Source: DAXETY01 sp051155755
Lineage (GTDB): Bacteria; Desulfobacterota; Desulfobacteria; Desulfobacterales; SG8-13
DNA: 64,000 bases
Assembly: GCA_051155755.1 (NCBI GenBank)
Contig: DAXETY010000042.1
Span: 24,759-88,758, forward strand
Reading direction: 5' to 3'
Made by a program: the position numbers and the translations under genes. The notes beneath the pieces were generated by a model that saw only the letters and a list, made by a program, of their open reading frames with translations, was not told the DNA's origin and searched no databases. Below, in pieces: positions 41,922 to 51,513 of the stretch (within the stretch, counting starts at the first letter, position 1; every line of letters starts with the position of its first letter).

Positions 41922-43330
41922 AACGAGTCGTCGATCAAGTCAGCCGGGACAAGGGCATTTCACGCGAAGTGTTGATCAAGGCGTTGGAAGAGGCCCTGAA
42001 ATCGGCGGCACGCAAAAAATTCGGCAACAAACTCGACATCGAGGTGCACTACAACGATGAACTGGGAGAAATCGAAGTTTTTCAGTTCAAAGATGTTGCC
42101 GAAGTCGTCACCGAACCGGCCCTGGAGATCAGCCTGGAGGAGGGACGCAAGCTGGATCCGGATTGTGAGGTCGGCGACAGCCTCGGCACCAAAATGGACA
42201 CGACCACCTTCGGCCGCATCGCCGCACAGTCCGCCAAACAGGTCATCATTCAGAAAATCAAAGATGCGGAAAAAGACGCCGTATTTGCCAATTACGTGGA
42301 TCGAAAAGGCGAAATCATCAACGGCATCGTCCAGCGCATCGATCGCGGGGACATCATCGTGAACCTGGGCCAGACCGAAGGCGCGGTGCCGGTCCGGGAG
42401 CAAATCCCCAAGGAAAGTTATCGCCGCGGCGACCGCGTCCGAGCGTTGATCGTAGATGTACTGCATGAAAGCCGCGGGCCGCAGGTGATCTTGTCCCGAG
42501 CCCACACGGACTTTCTGATCAACCTGTTCAAAACCGAAGTGCCGGAAATCAGTGAAGGCATTGTCAAAATCATGGGGGCGGCCCGGGAACCCGGGGTCCG
42601 GGCCAAAATTGCCGTGGCTTCCAGCAACGCCGACATCGATCCGGTCGGCGCCTGCGTCGGCATGAAGGGCAGCCGCGTTCAAAATGTCGTGCAGGAGCTT
42701 CGCGGTGAAAAAATCGACATCATCTCCTGGCACGTCGACCCGGCCAAATTCGTCTGCAACGCACTGGCGCCGGCGGAGATTTCCCGGGTGATTATCGACG
42801 AAACCGATCGGACCATGGAGGTCATCGTACCGGACGAATTTCTTTCCATCGCCATCGGCAAACGCGGCCAGAACGTGCGTCTGGCATCGAAACTATGCGG
42901 ATGGCACCTGGAAGTGCAAAGCGAGTCCAAATACAGCGAAGCCATGCAGAGCGGCTATGATTCCCTGGTCGCCCTGCCGGGTGTGGGCGTCAGCATGGCC
43001 GATGCGCTTTATGAAAAAGGATTCTTTTCGGCCGACGAAATTGCCAAGGCCGGCATCGAGGATCTGGTTCAAATTCGAGGAATCGGCGAAGAAACCGCCC
43101 GCAAACTGATCGACGCGGCCCATGACGCTCAAGCCGAGCAGCCCGCTGTTGAAGAAACCGCTCCGGCCGAAGCCGGTGCGGAAGCCGACGCCGAGGTCGA
43201 GCCGGAAACCGCCGCTTCTGCAGCGGAAGTTCCGGCAACCGATGAAACCGGCTCAGAGGCGCAAGCCGGTGCCGAATCGAATGCCTCTGCGTTGGAGACG
43301 GCCGACGACGAGAAACCGGCCGAGGAATGA
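41903..43330 (+). CDS. nusA: Transcription termination/antitermination protein NusA
   Basis: A 475-residue NusA that binds RNA polymerase and nascent RNA. Domains in order: N-terminal RNAP-binding domain (1-125), S1 (about 130-200, NGIVQRIDRGDIIVNLG), KH1 and KH2 (about 225-345, VGACVGMKGSRVQNVVQELRGEKIDI, AIGKRGQNVRLASKLCGW), a helix-hairpin-helix region (LPGVGVSMADALYEKGFFSADEI near 355) and an acidic Ala/Glu/Pro tail (about 405-475). GGAG lies 7 bases before the ATG. Confidence 0.96.
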   Translation: MQITDIKRVVDQVSRDKGISREVLIKALEEALKSAARKKFGNKLDIEVHYNDELGEIEVFQFKDVAEVVTEPALEISLEEGRKLDPDCEVGDSLGTKMDTTTFGRIAAQSAKQVIIQKIKDAEKDAVFANYVDRKGEIINGIVQRIDRGDIIVNLGQTEGAVPVREQIPKESYRRGDRVRALIVDVLHESRGPQVILSRAHTDFLINLFKTEVPEISEGIVKIMGAAREPGVRAKIAVASSNADIDPVGACVGMKGSRVQNVVQELRGEKIDIISWHVDPAKFVCNALAPAEISRVIIDETDRTMEVIVPDEFLSIAIGKRGQNVRLASKLCGWHLEVQSESKYSEAMQSGYDSLVALPGVGVSMADALYEKGFFSADEIAKAGIEDLVQIRGIGEETARKLIDAAHDAQAEQPAVEETAPAEAGAEADAEVEPETAASAAEVPATDETGSEAQAGAESNASALETADDEKPAEE

Positions 43331-43563
43331 TGGAATGACCGGATCACAGGTTGACAAGGCCTACGGAGCGGATGTAGGAGCATGGGCGACTCCTCGTCTG
43401 TGTCCGTCCGGACGCAGGCTGTTGAAAGGCTGCTCCTGCGTAAAATATCGAGGATCATCCCAAGCGCTCTTATTTCCGGCCGGCAATCCAGGGCGTTGAA
43501 CGCAACGACGGCAGTACCGCAAAAAGCTACGCGGTTTGGTAAACAAACCATTGGGGGTATTGG

Positions 43564-46269
43564 ATGGCCAAAATCAGAGTTTATGAACTTGCCAGAGATC
43601 TGAATATGACCAACAAGACGCTTATGGACAAAATGAAAGACATGGACATCAGCGTCAAAAGTCATATGAGCTCCCTGGAAGAGGAGGAGGTGGACCTGGT
43701 GAAGTCCAATCTGTTCGGGAAAAAGGCCGAAACCGTCGTGGAAACACGCATCCGCCCGACAGTGATTCGAAGACGGCGCAAGGCCGTCCCGGTCACGCCG
43801 GAGGAGGCCGCCGAGGCCGAGACGGAAACGGCAGCGCCCGAAGAAGCCCCCCTCGAAGAATCACCGGGAGTCGAAGTCGTCCCTGAAGAAACCCCCGAGG
43901 AAACCACCGAAGAAGAGACCTTGCCGGCCGAGACTGCAGAAGCCGAAGGGGCCGAGCCCGCCGAATCCGAAATACCGGAATCCGAGACGGTTGAAGTGCC
44001 GGAATCGCAGGCGGAAACCACCCCCGTGGAAACCCCGAAAGAACCGCCGCCGCCCCCGGCGGAGACGACCGAGCCGGAGGAGACCGCCGAGGTGGAAACC
44101 AAACCGCAAGTCGTGGAGAAAAAGCCGCCCAAGAAAGTCAAAAAGCCGGACGGGTCCGCTAAAATCATTCAGCTCCCGACAGCTCCCAGAGAAGCCCCGG
44201 AAGAAAAACCGGCGCCAAAGAAAAAACTGAGCAAGGACCGTGCCCGGATCGTCAAACCGGCGACCCCATCCAAGCCTCTGCCGCCCGAGGAAGAAATCGC
44301 CCAGGAGGCCCGCAAGAAAAAGCGCAAGAAACTGCAGGCCGAAGAAGGCGATGCCGACCGGAAATTTTTTAAAAAACGCATCTCTTTCCGCCGCAAGGAA
44401 GTGGTCGAAGGCGAAGACCTCTATGAGGGCCGCGGCCGACGACGCAAGGGCAAAAAAGGCATCAAGGCCAAGGCCGCCACACCGGCGCAAAAAACCACCA
44501 TAACGACGGCCAAACAGATCAAGCGACGCATTAAGGTCGATGAAACCATCATGCTGTCGGAACTGGCCAAGCGAATGGGAATCAAGGCCAATGAAATGAT
44601 CAAAAAGCTCATGGCGCTGGGCGTGATGGCCACGGTCAACCAGACCATCGACTTCGATACGGCCGTGCTGGTGGCTTCGGAGTTCGGCTACGAAGTCGAG
44701 CGCGCCTCCTTTGAAGAACAAGCCCTGCTCAACGTTCAGGAAGATGAACCCGGGCAATTGGCCGAACGGCCACCGGTGGTCACCATCATGGGACATGTGG
44801 ATCACGGGAAAACCTCCCTTCTGGATGTCATTCGCAAGACCCACATCACCGACACCGAGGCCGGAGGCATTACCCAGCACATCGGCGCCTACAGCGTCAA
44901 ACTCGATCGCGGTCAAATCGCGTTTATCGACACGCCGGGCCATGAGGCCTTTACCGCGATGCGGGCCCGGGGAGCGCAGGTCACAGATATCGTCATACTG
45001 GTGGTAGCAGCCGACGACGGGGCAATGCCGCAAACCATCGAGGCCATCAACCACGCCAAGGCCGCCAAAGTGCCGATCATCGTGGCTGTCAATAAAATCG
45101 ACAAAGCCAATGCCGATGTCGACCGGGTTTACCGGGAACTTTCCGAGCAGGGCCTGACTCCCGAAGCCTGGGGTGGGGACACAATCTTCGTGAAGGTTTC
45201 GGCCAAACAGAACACCGGGATCGAGGAACTGCTGGAAATGATTCTGCTCCAGGCCGAAGTCCTCGAACTGAAAGCCAATGCAAATAAACGCGCCTGGGGA
45301 CATGTGGTCGAATCCAAAATTGACCCGGGCCGCGGTCCGGTGGCCACGGTACTGGTCCAGGAAGGTACGCTCAAAACCGGAGAACCCGTCGTTTGCGGGG
45401 TTCATTACGGCAAGGTGCGCGCCATGCTCAACGACCGGGGCCAGCAGGTGGACACCGCCGGGCCTTCGATTCCGGTGGAAGTGATCGGACTTTCCGGGGT
45501 TCCGATGGCCGGCGACGAACTCATCGCCCTGGAGGACGAGAAAAACGCCAAGCAAATCAGCGAACACCGGATTCAAAAACAGCGCTCCATGGAGTTGGCC
45601 AAGACCAGCCGTCTGAGCCTGGACAAACTCTACGAGCAAATGCAGGAAGGCGAGGTCAAGGATCTGAACCTGGTTCTAAAAGCCGATGTGCACGGCTCCA
45701 TCGAGGCGCTGGCCGATTCTCTGACCAAGCTGTCCAACGAAGAGGTCAAGATTCACGTCGTCCATTCGGCCACGGGCACGATCACCGAATCGGATGTATC
45801 CCTGGCTGCCGTATCCAACGCGATCATCATCGGATTCAATGTGCGTCCCACCAGCAAAGTGCAGGCGCTGGCCAACGAGGAAAGCGTCGATGTGCGCTAT
45901 TACAACGTCATTTACGAAGTCATCAAGGACGTCAAGGATGCCATCGCCGGCATGATGTCCTCTACTTTCGAGGAGCGCACCCTGGGGCGCGCGGAAGTCC
46001 GGGAGGTGTTCCAGGTGCCCAAGATCGGGGCCGTGGCCGGCTGCTATGTGACCGAGGGTAAGATCGAGCGGAACCGCCGCGTGCGGGTGCTGCGCGACGG
46101 CGTGGTGCAATACGAGGGCAAAGTGGGCTCCCTGCGCCGCTTCAAGGAAGACGTGAAAGAAGTTGCCAGTGGCTACGAATGCGGCGTGGGCGTGGAGAAC
46201 TTCAACGACATCAAAGTCGGCGACGTACTCGAGTGCTACTATTTGGAAGAGATTCGACCGGAATTGTAA
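43564..46269 (+). CDS. infB: Translation initiation factor IF-2
   Basis: A 901-residue IF-2, the GTPase that recruits fMet-tRNA. An IF2-N domain (1-55), a long Glu/Pro/Lys-rich linker (about 60-315), a second IF2-N-like part (DETIMLSELAKRMGIKANEMIKKLM near 325), then the G domain with G1 GHVDHGKT near 411, DTPGHEAF, NKID, and domains II to IV to the C-terminus. A 233-base gap separates it from nusA; the ylxR/rulQ gene often found there is absent. The ATG follows GGGGGTATTGG. Confidence 0.97.
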   Translation: MAKIRVYELARDLNMTNKTLMDKMKDMDISVKSHMSSLEEEEVDLVKSNLFGKKAETVVETRIRPTVIRRRRKAVPVTPEEAAEAETETAAPEEAPLEESPGVEVVPEETPEETTEEETLPAETAEAEGAEPAESEIPESETVEVPESQAETTPVETPKEPPPPPAETTEPEETAEVETKPQVVEKKPPKKVKKPDGSAKIIQLPTAPREAPEEKPAPKKKLSKDRARIVKPATPSKPLPPEEEIAQEARKKKRKKLQAEEGDADRKFFKKRISFRRKEVVEGEDLYEGRGRRRKGKKGIKAKAATPAQKTTITTAKQIKRRIKVDETIMLSELAKRMGIKANEMIKKLMALGVMATVNQTIDFDTAVLVASEFGYEVERASFEEQALLNVQEDEPGQLAERPPVVTIMGHVDHGKTSLLDVIRKTHITDTEAGGITQHIGAYSVKLDRGQIAFIDTPGHEAFTAMRARGAQVTDIVILVVAADDGAMPQTIEAINHAKAAKVPIIVAVNKIDKANADVDRVYRELSEQGLTPEAWGGDTIFVKVSAKQNTGIEELLEMILLQAEVLELKANANKRAWGHVVESKIDPGRGPVATVLVQEGTLKTGEPVVCGVHYGKVRAMLNDRGQQVDTAGPSIPVEVIGLSGVPMAGDELIALEDEKNAKQISEHRIQKQRSMELAKTSRLSLDKLYEQMQEGEVKDLNLVLKADVHGSIEALADSLTKLSNEEVKIHVVHSATGTITESDVSLAAVSNAIIIGFNVRPTSKVQALANEESVDVRYYNVIYEVIKDVKDAIAGMMSSTFEERTLGRAEVREVFQVPKIGAVAGCYVTEGKIERNRRVRVLRDGVVQYEGKVGSLRRFKEDVKEVASGYECGVGVENFNDIKVGDVLECYYLEEIRPEL

Positions 46270-46275
46270 CAAATA

Positions 46276-46459
46276 CAATTGGATTGGTTCGATTGGTTCC
46301 TTTGGTCGAAAATGGAACCCAGCGTTTAGCGACCTGCAGCGCCTTCTATGCGTCCTTGGGTTTTATTCTTTGTGCAGGCAATGAATTTACATGCAGCGAA
46401 CGGACGTATCGCAACGTTTTTTGAACCAATCAAACCAATAAAACCAATTGAAACAATCA
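46276..46459. repeat. Two inverted arrays of the 9-bp repeat around 116 bases
   Basis: Between infB and the DUF503 gene, the left array (46276-46307) holds degenerate GATTGGTTC/GTTCGATTG units, and the right array (46424-46459) holds AACCAATCA, AACCAATAA, AACCAATTG and AAACAATCA in the opposite orientation. The two could pair in RNA or single-stranded DNA. The enclosed 116 bases show no ORF. The 202-base gap otherwise contains nothing I recognise. Confidence 0.75.
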
Positions 46460-46471
46460 AACTGAATATCT

Positions 46472-46759
46472 ATGGTCGTCGGTATCGGCATCGTCGTATT
46501 CCGGCTGCACGACTGCCGCTCTTTGAAAAGCAAGCGCAAAGTCGTAAAGTCGATCATTCAGCAGGTCCGCAATCGGTTCAACGCATCGGTGGCCGAAGTG
46601 GGCGCCAATGATGTCCACCAGCGGGCCGAAATCGGATTTGCCCTGGCGGGAAACGACCGCAAGGTGCTCAATGCCAAAATCGATAAAATCTTCAACATGA
46701 TCGACGATCTGGGCCTGGCGGAAATCGTCGATTCAGAGATGGAGATTATCAGTTTATGA
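46472..46759 (+). CDS. DUF503 family protein (YlxP-like)
   Basis: A 95-residue protein of the DUF503/YlxP family, found between infB and rbfA in many bacteria, function not settled. Family pattern: MVVGIGIVVFRLHDCRSLKSKRKVVKSII, NASVAEVGANDVHQRAEIGFALAGND. Its stop overlaps the rbfA start by 4 bases. Confidence 0.93.
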   Translation: MVVGIGIVVFRLHDCRSLKSKRKVVKSIIQQVRNRFNASVAEVGANDVHQRAEIGFALAGNDRKVLNAKIDKIFNMIDDLGLAEIVDSEMEIISL

Positions 46760-47109
46760 GATCGTATTCGCGCGCCGAACGGGTGGCCGGACTGATTCAG
46801 CAGACATTGTCTGAAATCCTGAACCGCAACGTCAAAGATCCCCGTCTGGCATTTACCACCATTACGCATGTCAAGGTGACCCGCGATCTTCGAATTGCGC
46901 GGGTGTACTTTTCGACCGCCGGGGGTGAAGAAGCAAAAGTCCAGGCGGCGCTGCAGGGATTTCGCAGTGCCTCCGGATTTGTCAAAGGAGCGCTGGCAAA
47001 ACGATTGGAACTGCGCTACATGCCGGAGCTGGAATTTTTTTATGATGAATCCTTCGATTACGGCTCACGAATCGACCAGCTGTTAAAATCCATACGTTCG
47101 AGCACATGA
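46756..47109 (+). CDS. rbfA: Ribosome-binding factor A
   Basis: A 117-residue 30S maturation factor with a KH-like fold: RAERVAGLIQQTLSEILNRNVKDPRL, THVKVTRDLRIARVYFS, LRYMPELEFFYDESFDYGSRID. It overlaps the DUF503 gene before it and nrnA after it by 4 bases each. Confidence 0.96.
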   Translation: MRSYSRAERVAGLIQQTLSEILNRNVKDPRLAFTTITHVKVTRDLRIARVYFSTAGGEEAKVQAALQGFRSASGFVKGALAKRLELRYMPELEFFYDESFDYGSRIDQLLKSIRSST

Positions 47110-48080
47110 TGGAATCGATCGTTCGCCATTTGCAGAAAAGCTCACAGCTGTTGGTCGCCTCTCATATGAGCCCCGACGGAGATGCCGTCGGGACTCTGGT
47201 TGCCATGGGCCTGGCTTTGGAACAACTTCACAAGGACATCGTGCTGTTCAATGAAAGTCCGATTCCGGCAGTATACCGCTTTCTGCCCGCCGCCGAACGC
47301 ATCGTCAATCGAATCGAAAATTGCCGCCGGTTCGATACGGCGCTGATTCTGGATTGCGGCGACACGATGCGCCTGGGTCCCGTTTGGCAGCAGTTGAACG
47401 ACATTCCGACGGTGATCAACATCGATCACCATGCCACCAACACCGGCTTTGGCGACATGCAGCTTGTCGAACCGAACGCCTGCGCCACCGCCGAGTTGGT
47501 ATATCGCATCATCGCCGCACTGAATGTCACCATCGATGAAGAAATCGCCACCGCGATATACACCGGTATCCTGACCGACACGGGATCGTTTCGTTTTTCG
47601 AACACCAATTCGGCGGCGTTCGAGATTTGCCGGGAAATGGCCGCCTGTGGCGTACAACCGCACCTGGTTGCCCAGCATGTATACGGCACCTACTCGCTGG
47701 GGCGCCTCAAGCTGCTCAACCTGGCGTTGGATTCGATCGAGATTTCCGACAACGGCAAGCTTTCCATGATGACCGTCACCCAGGAAATGCTGCACCAAAC
47801 CGGCACGCTGCCCGAAGACGCCGACGGCTTGATCCACTATGCGCGGCGCATCGAAGATGTTCGGGTGGCGGCGCTGATCCAGGAGTTGCAAAACGGTCGC
47901 GGAACAACGGCGCCGCGGCGACGTTTTCACGTCAGTCTGCGCTCCGACGGTTCCATCGATGTGGGTGCCATCGCCACCGCGTTCGGAGGCGGGGGCCATG
48001 CCAGTGCGGCCGGTTTCGGTGTCGAAGCCTCACTGGCTGAGATCAAGTCGGAAATCGCCGGTCTGGCAAAGATCCTGTAA
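47106..48080 (+). CDS. nrnA: DHH-family phosphoesterase, NrnA-like
   Basis: A 324-residue DHH/DHHA1 protein of the oligoribonuclease/pAp-phosphatase type. DHH-domain metal motifs: SHMSPDGDAVG near residue 19, LILDCGDTMRLG near 80, NIDHHATN near 104, GILTDTGSFRFSNT near 158. The C-terminal DHHA1 domain ends with GGGGHASAAGF near 297. It would finish the breakdown of RNA made by Pnp, encoded four genes downstream, and recycle 3',5'-pAp from sulfonation; both roles are known for the family. Confidence 0.93.
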   Translation: MMESIVRHLQKSSQLLVASHMSPDGDAVGTLVAMGLALEQLHKDIVLFNESPIPAVYRFLPAAERIVNRIENCRRFDTALILDCGDTMRLGPVWQQLNDIPTVINIDHHATNTGFGDMQLVEPNACATAELVYRIIAALNVTIDEEIATAIYTGILTDTGSFRFSNTNSAAFEICREMAACGVQPHLVAQHVYGTYSLGRLKLLNLALDSIEISDNGKLSMMTVTQEMLHQTGTLPEDADGLIHYARRIEDVRVAALIQELQNGRGTTAPRRRFHVSLRSDGSIDVGAIATAFGGGGHASAAGFGVEASLAEIKSEIAGLAKIL

Positions 48081-48989
48081 GTGTCCGAACCGCAAATGGA
48101 TAACGGCATTGTGGTTCTGGACAAGCCCCCGAACATGACATCGGCCCAGGCCGTCGCCCGGGTGAAACGAATATTGCAGGCACGCAAAGTCGGACACGCC
48201 GGTACGCTGGATCCATTTGCCACCGGAATATTGATCTGTTGCGTCAACCAGGCCACGCGACTGGCGCGCTTCCTGCTCCACGGCAAGAAACGCTACCTGG
48301 CGGAACTTTCCCTGGGAGTGGTCACCGACACCCAGGACGGCACCGGCCGGGTGACCGCGGTCGGCAGCACGGCCGATATCACCGATCGCCAGGTCCGTTC
48401 GACATTGCAGCGCTTTACGGGTTACCAGTGGCAGAAACCGCCGATTTATTCAGCCCTGAAACATCGCGGCGTACCCTTGTACCGGTACGCGCGCAACGGC
48501 CGACCGGTCGAAAAACCCGCCCGGCGGATATGCATCGAGTCCATCGAGATCCGGTCGCTGGCACTGCCGCGGGTGCAATTCGAACTGACCTGCACGGCCG
48601 GCACTTACGTGCGAACGCTTTGTGCCGATGTCGGTGAAGCGCTGGGCTGCGGCGGGCACCTGGCGTCGCTGCGCCGCCTCGCCAGCAGCGGTTTCGAGCT
48701 CAAAGAGGCTTTTGGTCTGGAGCAGTTGGAACGCCAGGCTGAGCGGGATCGGCGCAGCGTGATGCTGCCGATGACGGAGGCATTGCGCGAAATGCCCGGC
48801 ATCGACGTCGATAACGCTTTGACGAATGCGATAAAGCATGGCAGAATGATCCCCGCTGAAACGGTCCCCGCGCTGCGGGACATGCCGGATGGACCGATCA
48901 AAGCCCTGGATCCCAACGGCCGTCTTGTTGCCGTAATCGATTATCACTCCAGCCGCCGGCAGTTGAAGTATTATTGTGTTTTCGATTGA
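48081..48989 (+). CDS. truB: tRNA pseudouridine-55 synthase
   Basis: A 302-residue TruB. The catalytic aspartate lies in GHAGTLDPFATG near residue 43; GIVVLDKPPNMTSAQAV near 9 and YSALKHRGVPLYRYARNGRPVE near 118 are family motifs; a short PUA-like C-terminal part follows. The frame starts with GTG directly after the nrnA stop; an ATG five codons later (48096) is equally possible since neither has a strong ribosome-binding site. Confidence 0.95.
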   Translation: MSEPQMDNGIVVLDKPPNMTSAQAVARVKRILQARKVGHAGTLDPFATGILICCVNQATRLARFLLHGKKRYLAELSLGVVTDTQDGTGRVTAVGSTADITDRQVRSTLQRFTGYQWQKPPIYSALKHRGVPLYRYARNGRPVEKPARRICIESIEIRSLALPRVQFELTCTAGTYVRTLCADVGEALGCGGHLASLRRLASSGFELKEAFGLEQLERQAERDRRSVMLPMTEALREMPGIDVDNALTNAIKHGRMIPAETVPALRDMPDGPIKALDPNGRLVAVIDYHSSRRQLKYYCVFD

Positions 48990-49029
48990 TCGAGGCAGAC
49001 CGGCATTCAAGAAAAAGGAGGAAGTAAAC

Positions 49030-49299
49030 GTGGTTTTCTCATCCGAAGAAAAAAAGAAATTGATTGAAAAGTTCAAATTGCACGAGAGCGACACCGGATC
49101 GCCGGAAGTTCAAGTGGGATTGCTGACCCACCGCATTTCCTATTTGACCGAGCATCTCAAGATCCACAAAAAGGACCACCATTCCCGCCGGGGTTTGCTA
49201 ATGCTGGTCGGCCGGCGGCGCAGACTGCTGAACTACGTAAAAAACAAGGACGTCAATCGCTATCGCACAATCATCGAAACGCTTGGGTTGAAACGGTAA
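49030..49299 (+). CDS. rpsO: 30S ribosomal protein S15
   Basis: An 89-residue S15: FSSEEKKKLIEKFKLHESDTGSPEVQ, LTEHLKIHKKDHHSRRGLLMLVGRRRRLLNYVK. The GTG at 49030 follows GGAGG by 8 bases and gives the normal S15 length; an open frame extends upstream into truB. The 132-base gap to pnp holds a CCGCGC/GCGCGG hairpin (about 49324-49341) without a T-run, possibly a processing site. Confidence 0.96.
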   Translation: MVFSSEEKKKLIEKFKLHESDTGSPEVQVGLLTHRISYLTEHLKIHKKDHHSRRGLLMLVGRRRRLLNYVKNKDVNRYRTIIETLGLKR

Positions 49300-49431
49300 C
49301 TTCGGAGCTTCCTGCGCCCAAGACCGCGCATTGCCGCGCGGGGAGGTCCGGTATTGCACCGCGGCCGCCTGCGACGGCCCATCAAAGCGGCGTCGTCACG
49401 AATGCCGCTTCATCTGTAGGAGTCTAAATCA

Positions 49432-51510
49432 ATGGAAATATCACTCAACGCTGACCTCAGCGGCAAGACGCTGAGCATTCAAACCGGCCGGTTGGCCAAA
49501 CAGGCTTCCGGGGCGGTCGTAGTCCGATATGCCGACACGGTCGTGCTGGTGACGGCGGTGGCTTCCACGGAAGAACGGCAAGCCGACTTTCTGCCCCTCA
49601 CCGTGGAGTACCAGGAAAAAATCTATGCCGCCGGTCGAATTCCGGGAAACTATTTTCGCCGTGAAATCGGGCGTCCCAGCGAAAAAGAGACGCTGACCGC
49701 CCGCCTGATCGACCGTCCCATTCGTCCCCTGTTCCCGAAGGGCTGGCGATTCGAAACACAGGTGATCGCCACGGTACTTTCCATGGACCAGGAGAACGAT
49801 CCCGACACCCTGGCCATGATCGGCGCGTCGGCCGCGTTGGAGCTGTCCGACATCCCGTTTGCCGGTCCCATCGCCTGTGTGCGGGTCGGCCGCATCGACG
49901 GCACGCTGCAAATTAATCCCAGGATCAGCGAGCTGGAAAACTCCGACCTCAACCTCATCGTGGCCGGCTCGAAGACCGGCATCGTGATGGTGGAAGGCGG
50001 CGGCGACATCGTCAGTGAAGCCGATATGCTGGAGGCGATTCACTTTGCCCACCAGGAGATGCAGCCCATCATTTCGATTCAGGAAAAACTCCGGGATGCA
50101 ACCGGCAAACCCAAGCGGTCCTTCGCGCCGCCGGTTCAAGACACGGAATTGGCCGCCAAGGTGACAGCCGAGCTTCGACCCCGATTGCGGGAAGCCGTCA
50201 CCGTGCCGGCCAAAATCGAGCGCCGCGTCGCGCTGCGCAACCTGAAAGACGAATACCTGGCCGGTCTGGAAGAAGACCTGGCTGCGCGGGCCGACGAAAT
50301 TTCGGCAATCATTTCCGAACTGCAGAAAACCGTCAGCAGGGAGCTGATCCTGGAGGAAGGTCGTCGGATCGACGGCCGCAAGTTCGACGAAGTCCGGCCG
50401 ATCACCTGTGAAGTCGGCATGCTGCCGCGCCCGCACGGCAGCGCCCTTTTCACCCGGGGCGAGACCCAGGTGCTCGGGGTGTTGACGCTCGGCTCCGGAC
50501 AGGACGAGCAGCGGGTGGAAACCCTCAGCGGAGAAGAGTTTCGCCCGTTTATGCTCCATTATACCTTCCCGCCGTATTCGGTCGGTGAAACCCGGCGAAT
50601 CAGCGGACCCTCCCGCCGGGATATCGGCCACGGCGGCCTGTCGACCCGGGCACTCGAAAAAATCCTGCCTGACAAGGATGCTTTCGACTACACCATCCGC
50701 ATCGTCTCCGAAGTGCTCGAGTCCAACGGTTCGTCCTCCATGGGAACCGTGTGCGCCGGCACGCTGGCCCTAATGGACGGCGGTGTGCCAATCAAGGCGC
50801 CGGTGGCCGGGATCGCCATGGGTCTGGTGAAAGAAGGCGACAAGGTCGTGGTGCTTTCCGACATCCTCGGCGACGAAGACCACACCGGAGACATGGACTT
50901 CAAAGTGGCCGGAACCAAAGACGGCATCACGGCCATCCAGATGGACATCAAAATCCTGGAGCTGCCCCGTGAGATTATGGCCAAGGCGCTGGAACAGGCC
51001 CGCAACGGCCGGAACTTCATTCTGGGCAAGATGATGGAGACCCTCAAGGAATCGCGGCAGGAGATTTCTCCCTATGCCCCCAAAGTGCTGACCATCAAGG
51101 TCAACCCCGATAAGATTCGCGAAATTATCGGACCGGGTGGCAAAGTGGTCCGATCCATTCAGAGCGAGACCAACACGCGGGTTGAAATCGATGACAGCGG
51201 ACTGGTCAAAATCGCAGCCTTTTCTTCGGAGGAAGGCGAAAAAGCCCGGGAGATGATCAAGCAAATCGTCATGGAGCCGGAAGTGGGCGAAATCTACGAA
51301 GGCAAAGTGGTTCGAATTACCGATTTCGGCGCCTTCGTCCAGTTGACCCCCGGAACCGACGGCCTGGTGCACATTTCCCAATTGGCCAATCACCGCGTCA
51401 AAAAGGTGTCCGACGTGGTCAATGAAGGCGATGTCATCAAGGTCAAAGTTCTGGAAATCAGTCGGGACGGCAAAATCCGACTGAGCCACAAAGCGGTGGC
51501 GGATCAATAA
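49432..51510 (+). CDS. pnp: Polyribonucleotide nucleotidyltransferase
   Basis: A 692-residue PNPase, the phosphorolytic 3'-5' exonuclease. Two RNase PH domains (1-210 and about 310-550), an alpha-helical linker, a KH domain (IREIIGPGGKVVRSIQ near 562) and an S1 domain (GEIYEGKVVRITDFGAFVQL near 620). The active-site region SLLDEGDxxxTGDMDFKVAGT is recognisable at DEDHTGDMDFKVAGTKDGITA near 483. TAGGAG lies 8 bases before the ATG. Confidence 0.97.
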   Translation: MEISLNADLSGKTLSIQTGRLAKQASGAVVVRYADTVVLVTAVASTEERQADFLPLTVEYQEKIYAAGRIPGNYFRREIGRPSEKETLTARLIDRPIRPLFPKGWRFETQVIATVLSMDQENDPDTLAMIGASAALELSDIPFAGPIACVRVGRIDGTLQINPRISELENSDLNLIVAGSKTGIVMVEGGGDIVSEADMLEAIHFAHQEMQPIISIQEKLRDATGKPKRSFAPPVQDTELAAKVTAELRPRLREAVTVPAKIERRVALRNLKDEYLAGLEEDLAARADEISAIISELQKTVSRELILEEGRRIDGRKFDEVRPITCEVGMLPRPHGSALFTRGETQVLGVLTLGSGQDEQRVETLSGEEFRPFMLHYTFPPYSVGETRRISGPSRRDIGHGGLSTRALEKILPDKDAFDYTIRIVSEVLESNGSSSMGTVCAGTLALMDGGVPIKAPVAGIAMGLVKEGDKVVVLSDILGDEDHTGDMDFKVAGTKDGITAIQMDIKILELPREIMAKALEQARNGRNFILGKMMETLKESRQEISPYAPKVLTIKVNPDKIREIIGPGGKVVRSIQSETNTRVEIDDSGLVKIAAFSSEEGEKAREMIKQIVMEPEVGEIYEGKVVRITDFGAFVQLTPGTDGLVHISQLANHRVKKVSDVVNEGDVIKVKVLEISRDGKIRLSHKAVADQ

Positions 51511-51513
51511 TCC

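Noticed and set aside
43335..43499. A 54-codon frame between nusA and infB considered as ylxR/rulQ
   Set aside because: It lacks the RRCxxC and basic motifs of that family and has no ribosome-binding site.
43861..45639. A 592-codon minus-strand frame opposite infB
   Set aside because: Shadow with strong Gly/Phe/Arg bias produced by the Glu/Pro/Lys-rich linker of IF-2.
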